Source: Rhodobacteraceae bacterium S2214 (GTDB lineage Bacteria > Pseudomonadota > Alphaproteobacteria > Rhodobacterales > Rhodobacteraceae). From it: DNA of 64,000 nucleotides. The position numbers and the translations under genes were made by a program. Location of the stretch: assembly GCA_025141675.1 (NCBI GenBank), contig CP081161.1, positions 780,001-844,000 of the forward strand, written 5' to 3'. The notes beneath the pieces were generated by a model. That model was not told where the DNA came from and did no database searches. It saw nothing but the letters and a program-made list of their open reading frames with translations. Shown one piece after another: positions 10,168 to 19,292 of this stretch (the stretch's first letter is position 1; each line of letters begins with the position of its first letter).

Positions 10168-11394
10168 TCACGTCTTGACTGGCGCACCACCCGCGAAAGT
10201 ATTCACGCCGTGATACCCGATTGGATCTTCCTGCATTTGCAGATGCAATCCATCGTCCGTGTACGGATGTGCGCGGGCAAGGTCTTCGTCCACGTCGATT
10301 CCAAGTCCGGGGGCAGTCGGGGCTGGAATAAATCCGTTTTCTATTCTGATGCTGTTCTTGATCAGCGCATTGTGGAACGGCGTTTCAATCGTTTCAGCCA
10401 TCAGGATATTCGGAATAGAAGCCGCCAATTGCACGTTAGCAGCCCATTCGATGGGCCCTGCATACAGATGCGGCGCGACCTGCGCGTTATAGGTTTCGGC
10501 AATCGCCGCGATCTTTTTCGTTTCCCAGATACCACCTGATCGCCCGAGCGCAGGCTGCAGAATGGACGCACCATTGCGCAAGGCATCCGCGAATTCGATC
10601 TTCGTCGACAGACGTTCGCCGACCGCAATGGGGATCGGAACTTGGGCTGCGATTTTGCTCAGCTCGGTTGGTGTGTCGGGTGGAATAGGTTCTTCATACC
10701 AAAGCGGGCTATAGGGCGCGATTGCGCTGCCAAGCCGGATAGCCCCAGCCGTCGTAAACTGACCATGTGTGCCAAACAGCAGATCAGCTTGATTGCCCAC
10801 AGCATCACGGATCGTTTTGCAAAATGCGACAGACAGGCTGATGTCGTGCATCGCTGGCATATGTCCGCCGCGGATGGTGTAAGGACCGGCGGGATCAAAT
10901 TTCACGGCAGTATAGCCCTGCGCGACCGCCTGAACCGCGCTTTCAGCCGCCATATCAGGGTCGGACCAAAAGGCGGGCAGGGCGTGGCCGGATTGCGGGT
11001 ACAGGTATGTGTAGGCGCGAATGCGGTCGTTCATGCGTCCACCGATAAGCGCGTGAACTGGACGGTCGCGATCTTTGCCAAGAATGTCCCAACAGGCGAT
11101 CTCTAACCCTGAAAACGCTCCGATAACGGTCAGGTCCGGACGTTGGGTGAAACCCGCCGAATAGGCACGGCGAAACATCAACTCGATGTTCTCCGGGTTT
11201 TCGCCCGCCATATGCCGGTCAAACACGTCGTGGATCACAGCCCGCATTGCATCGGGACCAACGGAGGACGCATAACATTCGCCCCAGCCCGTTATGCCTG
11301 TGTCGGTGGTCACCTTGACCAATATCCAATATCGTCCGCCCCATCCGGGGGCAGGGGGTGCGGTGATGATCACATCGAGGTCTTGCAGCTTCAT
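10168..11394 (-). CDS. Mandelate racemase/muconate-lactonizing-type enzyme (enolase superfamily)
   Basis: 408 residues from ATG 11394; a TTG at 11424 is the only earlier start. It has the enolase-superfamily plan: an N-terminal capping domain up to ~res 125 (LKVTTDTGITGWGE-like), then a barrel with AVKFDPAG, LLFGTHGQFT, WYEEPIPP, AVGERL, QPALGRSGG and a late VAPHLYAG block. The two Glu ligands (EEP, GER) are clear. The position usually holding the first Asp ligand reads FGTHGQ, as in a dehydratase-like subgroup. A sugar-acid dehydratase is the likely role but the substrate cannot be read. Next to a zinc alcohol dehydrogenase in the same operon. Confidence 0.8.
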   Translation of the reverse strand: MKLQDLDVIITAPPAPGWGGRYWILVKVTTDTGITGWGECYASSVGPDAMRAVIHDVFDRHMAGENPENIELMFRRAYSAGFTQRPDLTVIGAFSGLEIACWDILGKDRDRPVHALIGGRMNDRIRAYTYLYPQSGHALPAFWSDPDMAAESAVQAVAQGYTAVKFDPAGPYTIRGGHMPAMHDISLSVAFCKTIRDAVGNQADLLFGTHGQFTTAGAIRLGSAIAPYSPLWYEEPIPPDTPTELSKIAAQVPIPIAVGERLSTKIEFADALRNGASILQPALGRSGGIWETKKIAAIAETYNAQVAPHLYAGPIEWAANVQLAASIPNILMAETIETPFHNALIKNSIRIENGFIPAPTAPGLGIDVDEDLARAHPYTDDGLHLQMQEDPIGYHGVNTFAGGAPVKT

Positions 11395-11437
11395 GAACGT
11401 GGCACCTGTGGTTGTTGCGGACAAATCGAACGCGTCG

Positions 11438-12523
11438 TTAGTCGAAAATGATCACGTTGCGTTTTGCGCTGCCGGTTTTTGTGTCTGCAATGGCTTCGTT
11501 GATCTGGTCCAGCGCCCAACGGCCCGAAATCAACTCGTCCAGTTTCAGCCGTCCTTGATCGTACAGATCGGCCATCCAAGGGATGTCGCGTTTGATCACA
11601 ACGTCTCCCATTTTCGATCCGATAAGGCTTTGCCCGACAGCCGCAAAGTTTGCGGGTTCGTATTGCGAAACGGCCCCCGTTGCGGGCATGCCGACCATGA
11701 TCACCTTGCCACCATAGGCCAAATAACGCGGCGCCGTATCATAGACGGGTGCAGCGCCCACGGTTACAAACACAGCGTCCGCGCCGCGCCCCAAGGCTTC
11801 TTTGGCAGCTTTCCACGGTTTGTCCTGTGACGCCAAAACACCATGCGTCGCACCAAACTCTTTCGCGATGGCCAGTTTTTCTTCGGACATGTCCACAGCC
11901 ACGATGCGCCGTGCACCAGCGATCCGCGCACCTTGGATCGCGTTCAGCCCAACACCGCCGGCGCCGATCACGACGGCGTCTTGGCCTGCTTTGAAATTCG
12001 CGGCGTTGACGACGGCCCCGACACCAGTGATCACGCCACATGCCAGCAACGAAGCCGCGTCCATCGGCATGTCAGCCGGAATTTTCACGACCTGACTTTG
12101 GTCCACAACGACCTTTTCAGCGAATGCGCCAGATGCCATCGCCTGATGCAACTTGCCCCCCTCCGCCGTTTTCAAAGGCCCGTGGTCCCCATCATAAGGC
12201 GTGCCGCAAATCGTGGGTTTGCCGGACGAACAAGACGGGCAGGTCCCGCAGGCGCGGATCAACGTCACGACAACAGCATCACCGACGTTCAGACCGGATA
12301 CGTTGTCGCCCACGCCAGTGATCAGACCTGCAGCTTCATGGCCGTAGACCGCTGGCAGCGATCCGCCCCATGCGCCGTCAGCAAAGGAAATATCGGAATG
12401 GCAAATCGCGACAGCCTTGAGCGTGACTTCGATTTCGCCAGCTTGTGCCGCGCGCAAGTCAACGGTTTCTACGGTCAGCGGGTCGCCGAATGCATGACAG
12501 ACGGCAGCTTTGATTGCGGGCAT
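11438..12523 (-). CDS. Zinc-dependent alcohol dehydrogenase (MDR family)
   Basis: 361 residues. Catalytic zinc residues are in ICHSD (~res 41) and GHEAAG (~res 62). Structural zinc cysteines are in the CGTCPSCSSGKPTIC loop. The nucleotide fold has VIGAGGVGLNAIQ (~res 187). It resembles class III or aryl-alcohol-type dehydrogenases that oxidise a primary alcohol with NAD. The substrate is not evident. It lies 43 bp upstream of the enolase-superfamily gene, on the same strand, so a shared pathway is plausible. Confidence 0.86.
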   Translation of the reverse strand: MPAIKAAVCHAFGDPLTVETVDLRAAQAGEIEVTLKAVAICHSDISFADGAWGGSLPAVYGHEAAGLITGVGDNVSGLNVGDAVVVTLIRACGTCPSCSSGKPTICGTPYDGDHGPLKTAEGGKLHQAMASGAFAEKVVVDQSQVVKIPADMPMDAASLLACGVITGVGAVVNAANFKAGQDAVVIGAGGVGLNAIQGARIAGARRIVAVDMSEEKLAIAKEFGATHGVLASQDKPWKAAKEALGRGADAVFVTVGAAPVYDTAPRYLAYGGKVIMVGMPATGAVSQYEPANFAAVGQSLIGSKMGDVVIKRDIPWMADLYDQGRLKLDELISGRWALDQINEAIADTKTGSAKRNVIIFD

Positions 12524-12581
12524 ATCGGCTCCTTTGCGTTTGATTGCAGCAAAGAATGGGCGCGATTGATAAGCAAGCTTT

Positions 12582-13787
12582 TTATCGGGTCGTGGGCCGC
12601 GATCCGATAAACAGACCGATGCAACCTAAGGTCAAGATTGCGGACAATAAGAACGGTGCGCCTGGCAGGTAAAGTGCCGCATCGTTCCGTGTGAAGTAAA
12701 AGAAAGTTTGCGTCATGATCAGCGGTGCCGCGATCGTTGCGACAGCGTTGATTGATGCGATTGTGCCCTGCAGTTCGCCCTGTTGATCATCAGCGGCGGT
12801 GCGCGACATGATGCCTTGCAACGCCGGTCCGGCGATAGACCCAAGTGCGGTCAGCGGCGTCATGGCCAAGGCCACCCAACCGTTCGTGACGAACCCCAAG
12901 GCCACAAACGCCAACACATCGATCAGCAGGCCAAAGATCACCGCATTGCGTTCCCCGATTTTGGCAAGGATCGGACGGATCAACAGGCCTTGGACGACCG
13001 CGATACCGATCCCGAAAACGCCCAGTGAAATCCCGATCATGCCCGGCGACCAGCCGAATTGTAGCGCCCCGTAGTAGGCCCAAACGCCCGGATACACGAA
13101 GAACGCAATCGCATAGACGAACAGGATCACCATCATCGGGCGCAGACCTGGCAGGTTGCCGATGTGTTTGAACGCACCAAACGGGTTGGCCCTGCGCCAT
13201 GCAAAGGGGCGTCTGATCCGATCTGTGACTGTTTCTGGCAGGACGAAGTAACCAAACGTGGCGTTACCTGCGGCCAGCGCCGCTGCCGCCCAGAACGGTG
13301 CGCGTGTCCCGTATTGCGCCAAAACGGCCCCGATCAACGGGCCAAGCACAAAACCAACCCCAAAGGCCGCACCGATCAGTCCGAAATTCGCGGCTTTTTC
13401 TTCGGGCTTGGAAATATCAGCCATGTAGGCGGCAGCAGTCGACTGTGTCGCGGCAGTGATACCGCCAATGATCCGCCCAATAATCAACAACCACATCGTC
13501 GTAGCCACCGCCATCAAGACGTAATCAAACGCCATGACGACCAGCGAAATCAACAGAATGGGGCGCCGTCCGTAACGGTCAGAAAGACTGCCGATGACGG
13601 GCCCAAAAAAGAACTGCATCACGGCGAAAATCGTCGCAAGAACCCCGCCCCAGACGGCGGCACTGCCGATATCGGTGCCTTCAATCTCGCGGATCAGATC
13701 AGGCATCACAGGCATAATCAGCCCGATCCCCATAGAGTCCATCACGACCGATAGCATGATGAAAGTGATCGCAAGGCGCTGGTTCAT
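12582..13787 (-). CDS. MFS transporter, TetA-like (DHA1 family)
   Basis: 401 residues with about 12 hydrophobic segments. It opens with VVMDSMGIGLIMPVMPDLI and has motif A GSLSDRYGRRP between TM2 and TM3 and motif C-like GAAFGVGFVLGPLIGA in TM5. This pattern is typical of tetracycline/H+ antiporters such as TetA. Chromosomal members like this commonly export other compounds; resistance is not shown. It starts 22 bp behind the PcaB-like gene and may be co-transcribed with it. Confidence 0.85.
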   Translation of the reverse strand: MNQRLAITFIMLSVVMDSMGIGLIMPVMPDLIREIEGTDIGSAAVWGGVLATIFAVMQFFFGPVIGSLSDRYGRRPILLISLVVMAFDYVLMAVATTMWLLIIGRIIGGITAATQSTAAAYMADISKPEEKAANFGLIGAAFGVGFVLGPLIGAVLAQYGTRAPFWAAAALAAGNATFGYFVLPETVTDRIRRPFAWRRANPFGAFKHIGNLPGLRPMMVILFVYAIAFFVYPGVWAYYGALQFGWSPGMIGISLGVFGIGIAVVQGLLIRPILAKIGERNAVIFGLLIDVLAFVALGFVTNGWVALAMTPLTALGSIAGPALQGIMSRTAADDQQGELQGTIASINAVATIAAPLIMTQTFFYFTRNDAALYLPGAPFLLSAILTLGCIGLFIGSRPTTR

Positions 13788-13809
13788 AAATCGGGCTTTC
13801 CGCAGAGAA

Positions 13810-14520
13810 TTACTTTGGGGCGATCAAACGCCCTAAGCCTAACACCATTTGGGGTAACGTCATGGCCTGAACAAGAGGTGCTGTTTCTGGTGACGCTGAT
13901 TGCAGGGCCGCATTCAGATGTGGCATCTGATGTTGGATCGCGGCATCAGCTGGCGTTTGCGTCTGCACCGCAGCGACAGCGTCGCTGATCCAATCCGCGA
14001 TGGATTGAATGTCTTTCACAGGATCGGTGCCGTGACCGTCGCGCAAGCCCAACCCGCCAGCCAGCCCCTCGGAAATCGCGGCGTCTTGGTGGTAGGCTGA
14101 GAACGTTGGCGTTTCGTCTTGGCCCAGACGCGCCGCAATAATCTTGAACGATTGGCGCAGACGTAAAGACAGGCCTGTCGCTGCCGTCAACGCCGGATCG
14201 CTTTCGAAATGGATCCACTTTGCGTGTTCGGGCGCTTGCATCTCTTTGCCGAACTCGGCGACCAGCGCGGTCACGGGATCGCCTGTTTCTGCTGTCATGG
14301 CCGAAAGCGCTGCGGGATCAACCTGCACTTCCATACTGGCGCGCTGGATGGCTTGGGCTGATACGTCAGGGATCTGACTGGCTTTGGCTTGGGTAAGGGC
14401 AAGCGTGCCCATGACAAGCAACTTGGCCCGCAGTTCAGCGGTATCCGTAAACAGTGGGGACAGTTCAGTGTCGTGAAACACCCCGCGCCATGTGGGGCTG
14501 TCGTAAAGGCTGGCAGTCAT
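13810..14520 (-). CDS. Short PcaB-like protein lacking lyase catalytic motifs
   Basis: 236 residues. The first ~110 match the start of 3-carboxy-cis,cis-muconate cycloisomerase (PcaB): SPLFTDTAELRAKLL, IQRASMEVQVDPAAL, then PEHAKWIHF. PcaB is about 350-450 residues. Here the GATSQD segment after that point is replaced by FESDPALTAATG, and the fumarase-superfamily loop (SSxMPxKxN) is absent. The protein ends with LPQMVLGLGRL, like the end of a lyase core. A catalytic cycloisomerase is therefore unlikely; it may be a reduced paralogue with another role. It lies 3 bp after a hydrolase gene in the PcaD operon. Confidence 0.75.
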   Translation of the reverse strand: MTASLYDSPTWRGVFHDTELSPLFTDTAELRAKLLVMGTLALTQAKASQIPDVSAQAIQRASMEVQVDPAALSAMTAETGDPVTALVAEFGKEMQAPEHAKWIHFESDPALTAATGLSLRLRQSFKIIAARLGQDETPTFSAYHQDAAISEGLAGGLGLRDGHGTDPVKDIQSIADWISDAVAAVQTQTPADAAIQHQMPHLNAALQSASPETAPLVQAMTLPQMVLGLGRLIAPK

Positions 14521-14523
14521 CGT

Positions 14524-15228
14524 TTAGCTTTCTGCAATGCGGATCAGTTCAGCGGCCAATGCGGCAGGCGCTGATAGGAATGGGGAATGGGACGTCTGCA
14601 TTTCGGACACAGTGCCGTCTGGCCAATCGGACGTCCGGTCGATCTGGTAGGCGGGCGGAATGGCACGGTCGTCAAGGCAACGGATGTAGTGGCGATTGTG
14701 GGTGCGTGTCCCGCCTGCATAGGCCGTCACCTGCGGGGCAATCGGTTGCGGGCACAACTGCGCAATCGCCCAGTCCGAAAGGCTGGGATCAACATCATGG
14801 TAGAACTTTTCATGTGCGAGGTCCGGATCAATCGTAACGGTTTTCCCGTCTTCGCTTTTGATCATCGCGTCCGCCAAAGGCTGCGTGTCGGCAAGCAGAC
14901 GCATATCGGCGATGGACTTGCCCGCTTCCGGCACATGGGCACACAGATAGATCAGTTTATCAATCATATGCGGGGATTGGTCGGCGGCAACGGTGATCGG
15001 GTAACCGGCCATGGAATGACCCACCAGAACCGTTTTGCCATGCATCGCGGCCCTGATCTTGCCAGCGTACATATCAAGCGTGACCAAAGGGGTGGGGGTT
15101 TGGTCGTCGCCATGTGACGGCAGATCAATCGCGCGGGCGGTGTGGCCTGCGGAGGTCAGATGCGGGATCACATGATCCCAACACCACGCACCATGGGCAG
15201 AGCCGTGTATCAGTAGAAAATCAGTCAT
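14524..15228 (-). CDS. Alpha/beta hydrolase, esterase/hydroxynitrile-lyase-like
   Basis: 234 residues. It starts with the oxyanion block LIHGSAHGAWCWDHV, has the nucleophile elbow GHSMAG (~res 70) and a C-terminal catalytic His in TSHSPFLS. The pattern is that of the small methylesterase/hydroxynitrile lyase group. The substrate is unknown. The start overlaps the PcaD-like stop by 4 bp (ATGA), so the two are translationally coupled. Confidence 0.82.
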   Translation of the reverse strand: MTDFLLIHGSAHGAWCWDHVIPHLTSAGHTARAIDLPSHGDDQTPTPLVTLDMYAGKIRAAMHGKTVLVGHSMAGYPITVAADQSPHMIDKLIYLCAHVPEAGKSIADMRLLADTQPLADAMIKSEDGKTVTIDPDLAHEKFYHDVDPSLSDWAIAQLCPQPIAPQVTAYAGGTRTHNRHYIRCLDDRAIPPAYQIDRTSDWPDGTVSEMQTSHSPFLSAPAALAAELIRIAES

Positions 15229-16031
15229 TCGTTCATGTGGCCGGTGGCAGCGATGAAATCAATCAGGATTTTAGCGTAAGCCTCTGGTGCTTCGACGCAG
15301 GGCAGGTGACCGACGCGCCGCATCAGCTCAAACTGTGACCCCGGGATCAGATCAACGGTTTCGCGGACCAGATCAGGCGGGGTGGCCCCGTCTTCGGATC
15401 CTGCGATACCAAGCGTAGGTATGCGCAAACCAGAGGTTGGCGTGTAAAAATCAGTGCCAGCAATCGCGGCACAAACGCCCGCATAGCCCGCGGCAGGCGT
15501 ATCTGTTAGCATCTTACGCGATGCGGGCAGATCGGGCGACATCAGATAGTCGCGGCTAAACCAGCGGGCCATTGTGACATCGGCGATTGATCCAAGCCCC
15601 TTGTCCATCACCGCATTGATCCGGTCCTGCCACATCGGGCCATTTCCGATTTTCGCAGCCGTATTCGATAAAACCATGGCGCGGATCAGATCGGGGCGTT
15701 TGACGGCCAGACCCTGTGCAATCATGCCCCCAACCGACAAACCAACGAATAGCGCGTCCTTCACGTCGCAGGCATCACAGACGGCGGCGGCATCGGACAC
15801 CAGCGCGCCCATTGTGTAAGGTGCGGCTGGCACGTCGCTTTGGCCATGCCCGCGTTTGTCGTAACGGATGATCCGTAATCCTGCGGGTAGAAGCGGGATG
15901 ATCCCGTCCCACATATGCAAGGTCGTCCCAAGCGAATTGGCGAAAACAACCGTCGGCGCAGTCGCATCATCCACGCCGTCAATGCGCACGTGGAACCCCA
16001 CACCTTTGCGGTCGACTTTCATTTCACGCAT
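15225..16031 (-). CDS. pcaD: 3-oxoadipate enol-lactonase-like alpha/beta hydrolase
   Basis: 268 residues. ATG 16031 is preceded by GAAGG at about 9 nt. The motifs are FANSLGTTLHMWD, RYDKRGHGQSD, the nucleophile elbow GLSVGG (~res 100), GSEDGATPP and HLPCVEAPE with the catalytic His. The whole pattern fits PcaD, which opens 3-oxoadipate enol-lactone in protocatechuate breakdown. No pcaC, pcaG or pcaH is in the window and the neighbouring PcaB-like gene is truncated, so a true protocatechuate pathway here is doubtful. First gene of the minus-strand operon, behind a terminator. Confidence 0.8.
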   Translation of the reverse strand: MREMKVDRKGVGFHVRIDGVDDATAPTVVFANSLGTTLHMWDGIIPLLPAGLRIIRYDKRGHGQSDVPAAPYTMGALVSDAAAVCDACDVKDALFVGLSVGGMIAQGLAVKRPDLIRAMVLSNTAAKIGNGPMWQDRINAVMDKGLGSIADVTMARWFSRDYLMSPDLPASRKMLTDTPAAGYAGVCAAIAGTDFYTPTSGLRIPTLGIAGSEDGATPPDLVRETVDLIPGSQFELMRRVGHLPCVEAPEAYAKILIDFIAATGHMNE

Positions 16032-16068
16032 CGTGGAATCCTTCGTTCTGAATGCTTTGAAAAAGAAT

Positions 16069-16103
16069 CAAGCCGCGCAATGAGGTCTCCCTCGCGCGGC
16101 TTG
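16069..16103 (-). terminator. Rho-independent terminator between the EEP gene and pcaD
   Basis: CAAGCCGCGC (16069-16078) and GCGCGGCTTG (16094-16103) form a perfect 10-bp stem. On the minus strand the hairpin is followed by ATTCTTTTTC. It would end transcripts from the dehalogenase/dehydratase operon before pcaD. Confidence 0.8.
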
Positions 16104-16283
16104 CTCCCGTTATCCAGCGACCCTGTAAACAGGGGTGAATAACCCTCCCGGGCGCAGAAGACGAAATTGTCAGAGAACTGTCAACTCTTGGGGCGATTAT
16201 TTTATTTCCGAAACGGACAATCATTTTTGCTAAAATAACCCAAGGGTTGCATCGCGGCAATCGCCGGACATTTCCACCGATTT

Positions 16284-17483
16284 CTAGGTTTGACCGTCAC
16301 GCAACCGCATATGCGCCATGATTTGTCCGTGATCGGAGGCAAGTTTGTTATACGGGGCTTCCGGATGGCTACCGTCAGTAAGATGATCGTTGAAGACGCT
16401 AAAATATTCCATGTCTCCAATGCGTTGATCGTAATCTGGCGCAAAATGACGGGACATCAATATCTGGTCGATGCTCTCGAAAACGCCGCCAAAGGCCGAC
16501 GTGTAGACCATGTCGCGAGCCGACTTTCGCACGAACATCTTCTCTGCTGAATGCAGGCGTACCGCGTTAATCTGTTCCTGAATCGCGTCGTTTTCGTGAT
16601 CTTTGTAGCGATCACCTTGGTGTTCCGCGTCGTGCCTGCGCATCCATGCGTAGTTTTTAAACGGCGTTTCACCGGTAATTATTTCGCTACTTACGGCATG
16701 TTCACTGTCGTTAAAGTCGCCCAAAACCATCACGGGGCGACCTTGCGTCAATTCATTAAGAATCGCCCGCCGCAGAATCCATGCTTCCGCCATCCGTCGC
16801 AGCCCTGCACGTAGTGACCCAAGAGCACGACCAGCGGGGTCATAGTTCACCAGATCGGCGGCAGGCGGGAAGGCGGCGCCAGCAGGTTTATCCAATTCAC
16901 CCAGCTTCGATTTCAGATGGCAATTGAAGACGCTAACCACCTGATCGCCGACGGGAATGCGAACCTTTAAGATCGGACGGGACAGGCGGCTGATCTTATA
17001 TGATCCACCATCGCCACCACCCAGATCACTGAACGGGATTTCGATCGGCTCGGGCAATTCCTGCAAAATCTGCGGGGCATCGGCAAAACCGAACCGCGAC
17101 AGGATCGCGACGCCGGGCCGCCGTTCACCGGGACCGCCGTCGTTCACATTGGGTGCAAAGGCGAGTTCGGCCTGCGCGTAGGGCTTATAGGCCAACTTGC
17201 GGAAAATCGCCTTGCGCGCGTACCGCTTTGACGGGTCCGGCACAGAGGCTTCGTTCGCTTCGATCCCTGCGGCGTCGGCTTCGGCGATCACCGCTTGCAG
17301 TGCGGCTTCGTCGAAGATCTCTTGAAAGCAGACGATATCAGCAGACAGGCTCAGCAGTTGATCTGCGAGCCATGCCTGTTTCCACGCATGTTCTTCGACC
17401 GTGTATTTCTCATAGCGGTAGTATTCTTGCTCCGCCCCGATCAGGTTTTTGACGTTGAAACTGGCGATTGAAAATTCGGTCAT
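16284..17483 (-). CDS. Endonuclease/exonuclease/phosphatase-fold protein
   Basis: 399 residues. EEP superfamily motifs are visible: SIASFNVKNL at the start, VCFQEIFDE (metal-binding Glu, ~res 54), FNCHLKSK, VLGDFNDSEHA and the C-terminal NKLASDHGQIMAHM (catalytic His). There is no signal peptide. Such Mg-dependent enzymes cleave DNA, RNA or phosphoesters; this one cannot be assigned further. It starts 9 bp after the PLP dehydratase stop. It differs from exonuclease III by a long insertion of ~100 residues in the middle. Confidence 0.82.
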   Translation of the reverse strand: MTEFSIASFNVKNLIGAEQEYYRYEKYTVEEHAWKQAWLADQLLSLSADIVCFQEIFDEAALQAVIAEADAAGIEANEASVPDPSKRYARKAIFRKLAYKPYAQAELAFAPNVNDGGPGERRPGVAILSRFGFADAPQILQELPEPIEIPFSDLGGGDGGSYKISRLSRPILKVRIPVGDQVVSVFNCHLKSKLGELDKPAGAAFPPAADLVNYDPAGRALGSLRAGLRRMAEAWILRRAILNELTQGRPVMVLGDFNDSEHAVSSEIITGETPFKNYAWMRRHDAEHQGDRYKDHENDAIQEQINAVRLHSAEKMFVRKSARDMVYTSAFGGVFESIDQILMSRHFAPDYDQRIGDMEYFSVFNDHLTDGSHPEAPYNKLASDHGQIMAHMRLRDGQT

Positions 17484-17492
17484 GTCTTGTCC

Positions 17493-18464
17493 TTAAGTCA
17501 GGGTCGCAAGGGCGCGGGCGAACATCGGGGCATCTACATTGCCGCCAGAAATTACCGCAATCACTGTGTCGTGGTTCAATGCGTCGGGATGGAACAGGGC
17601 CGCTGCTAGTCCAACAGCACCACCGGGTTCTGCGACGACCTTCAGTCGTTCAAATGCATGGGCCATTGCTTGCAGCGCTTCTTCATCGGTGACGACAATC
17701 GCGGGGCCGCAAAGTTCTTTGATGATCGGGAACGTCAGATCGCCTGCCTGTTGGGTCAGTATCGCATCGCAGATTGATCCCGATTGCGATGGGTTCTTTT
17801 CGATCTGGCCTGACGCTTGAGACCGCGCCACGTCGTCAAATCCCGCAGGTTCAACCGGGCGCGTCACCATGTCGGGTGCATCAGCAGCCAATGCCGTGGC
17901 GATCCCCGATGTCAGCCCGCCGCCACCGCAGCAAACGGTGACGTCGGCATGGGTAATGCCGAGCGCCTTTGCATCTTCGGCAATTTCCAACCCGACGGTG
18001 CCTTGGCCCGCGATCACATCGGCATTGTCGAAAGGTTTGATCAACGTCAGACCACGGCTATCGGCGATCTCTGCGCCCAAGGCCTCGCGATTGGTATTTT
18101 CGCGGTCGTACAGGATAACCTCGGCGCCCAGCGCTTTGGTGTTTTCGATCTTCAGCGTCGGGGCGTCGTCCGGCATGATAATCACTGCCGTTGTGCCATG
18201 TGATGCGGCGGCAAGTGCGACGCCTTGGGCATGGTTCCCGCTGGAAAACGCGATAACGCCTGCTTTGCGGGCATTGTCACCTAAGTTCGATACAGCAGAC
18301 CACGCGCCGCGAAACTTGAACGATCCAGTGTGTTGCAAGCATTCGGGTTTGATCAGCACACGCCGTCCGGCGATTTCGTCCAGAAACGGCGACGACAAAA
18401 GCGGGGTGCGCCGTGCTTGGCCGTCGATCCGTTTGGCAGCAGCGCGGATTGCGTCGATGTTCAT
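17493..18464 (-). CDS. Threonine/serine dehydratase (PLP-dependent, short form)
   Basis: 323 residues. The PLP lysine lies in TGSFKFRGAW (~res 49), the substrate block is SSGNHAQGVA and the phosphate-binding glycine loop is CCGGGGLTSG (~res 180). There is no C-terminal ACT domain, so it is a catabolic-type dehydratase rather than biosynthetic IlvA. Serine racemase or hydroxyaspartate dehydratase activity is also possible for this fold. The start overlaps the upstream hydrolase stop by 4 bp. Confidence 0.86.
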   Translation of the reverse strand: MNIDAIRAAAKRIDGQARRTPLLSSPFLDEIAGRRVLIKPECLQHTGSFKFRGAWSAVSNLGDNARKAGVIAFSSGNHAQGVALAAASHGTTAVIIMPDDAPTLKIENTKALGAEVILYDRENTNREALGAEIADSRGLTLIKPFDNADVIAGQGTVGLEIAEDAKALGITHADVTVCCGGGGLTSGIATALAADAPDMVTRPVEPAGFDDVARSQASGQIEKNPSQSGSICDAILTQQAGDLTFPIIKELCGPAIVVTDEEALQAMAHAFERLKVVAEPGGAVGLAAALFHPDALNHDTVIAVISGGNVDAPMFARALATLT

Positions 18465-19291
18465 TCCATATCCTCAAGCCATTCGTGCAGCGCGTCCAAT
18501 GCCATTTCTTCATCTAGGAACGGCACATGACCACGTCCTTCAATATCAGCGCGGATCATGTCGATCCGACGGTCGAGCATCTTATCCGCCGTCGCCTCTG
18601 ACAACAGATCAGAATTCTCGCCACGGATCAGGCAAAGCGGCAGACCAAGCATCGCGTCATACAGCGGCCAAAGATCCGGCATCGGCTGTGTACCAGCTTC
18701 AAGCACCGCATCGCGCAGTTTCGGATCGTACCGTAGGTCTAGGCCCGTGTCCGTTTCGATGTAGTGGTTTTCAACCTCGGTCAGCCAGCGCGCCATCGGC
18801 ACGTCGCTAAAGTGGGACCACGATTTCGCACGGAACGCGGCGGCCTCTGCGTAGGTCTTTTGCGCTGGGCGGCGGCCGATGTAGTTTTCAATGACATCAA
18901 GGCCAGCTTTATCCAGTTCCGGCCCGATGTCGTTCAGCGCTACACCTAACAGGCGGTCCTTCGACGTGGCCGCGATGAACATCGCGATCAACCCGCCCCG
19001 CGATGTCCCCAGAATTGCAGCCTGTTCCAACCCGAGATGATCGAGCAGTGCCAGCGCATCTTCGGCCTCTTGCGGGATCGTGTATGTTTTGTAATCCGCC
19101 CAATCCGATTGTCCGCGTCCGCGGTAATCCATGCGGATCAGACGCACAGGCATCATCGTCGGCAGATGCGGGGCAACATGATCAAAATCGCGCCCGTTGC
19201 GGGTCAGTCCCGCAAGGCACAGGATCGGGATACCTTGACCTTCGTCAGTATAGTAAATGCGGGTGCCGTCTTTGGCGTGAAATTCAGGCAT
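18461..19291 (-). CDS. Alpha/beta hydrolase
   Basis: 276 residues. Motifs: CLAGLTRNGRDFDHV (oxyanion region), RMDYRGRGQSDWA, the nucleophile elbow GTSRGG (~res 95), LIRGENSDLL with the acid and GRGHVPFLDE with the catalytic His. The arrangement is that of the epoxide hydrolase/haloalkane dehalogenase-like esterases, but the substrate is not readable. It sits 1 bp downstream of the haloacid dehalogenase gene and overlaps the dehydratase gene, so the three form an operon. Confidence 0.84.
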   Translation of the reverse strand: MPEFHAKDGTRIYYTDEGQGIPILCLAGLTRNGRDFDHVAPHLPTMMPVRLIRMDYRGRGQSDWADYKTYTIPQEAEDALALLDHLGLEQAAILGTSRGGLIAMFIAATSKDRLLGVALNDIGPELDKAGLDVIENYIGRRPAQKTYAEAAAFRAKSWSHFSDVPMARWLTEVENHYIETDTGLDLRYDPKLRDAVLEAGTQPMPDLWPLYDAMLGLPLCLIRGENSDLLSEATADKMLDRRIDMIRADIEGRGHVPFLDEEMALDALHEWLEDME

Positions 19292-19292
19292 A

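Noticed and set aside
12582..13787. Tetracycline resistance gene
   Set aside because: Fold matches TetA, but no regulator tetR is next to it and chromosomal relatives often carry other substrates.
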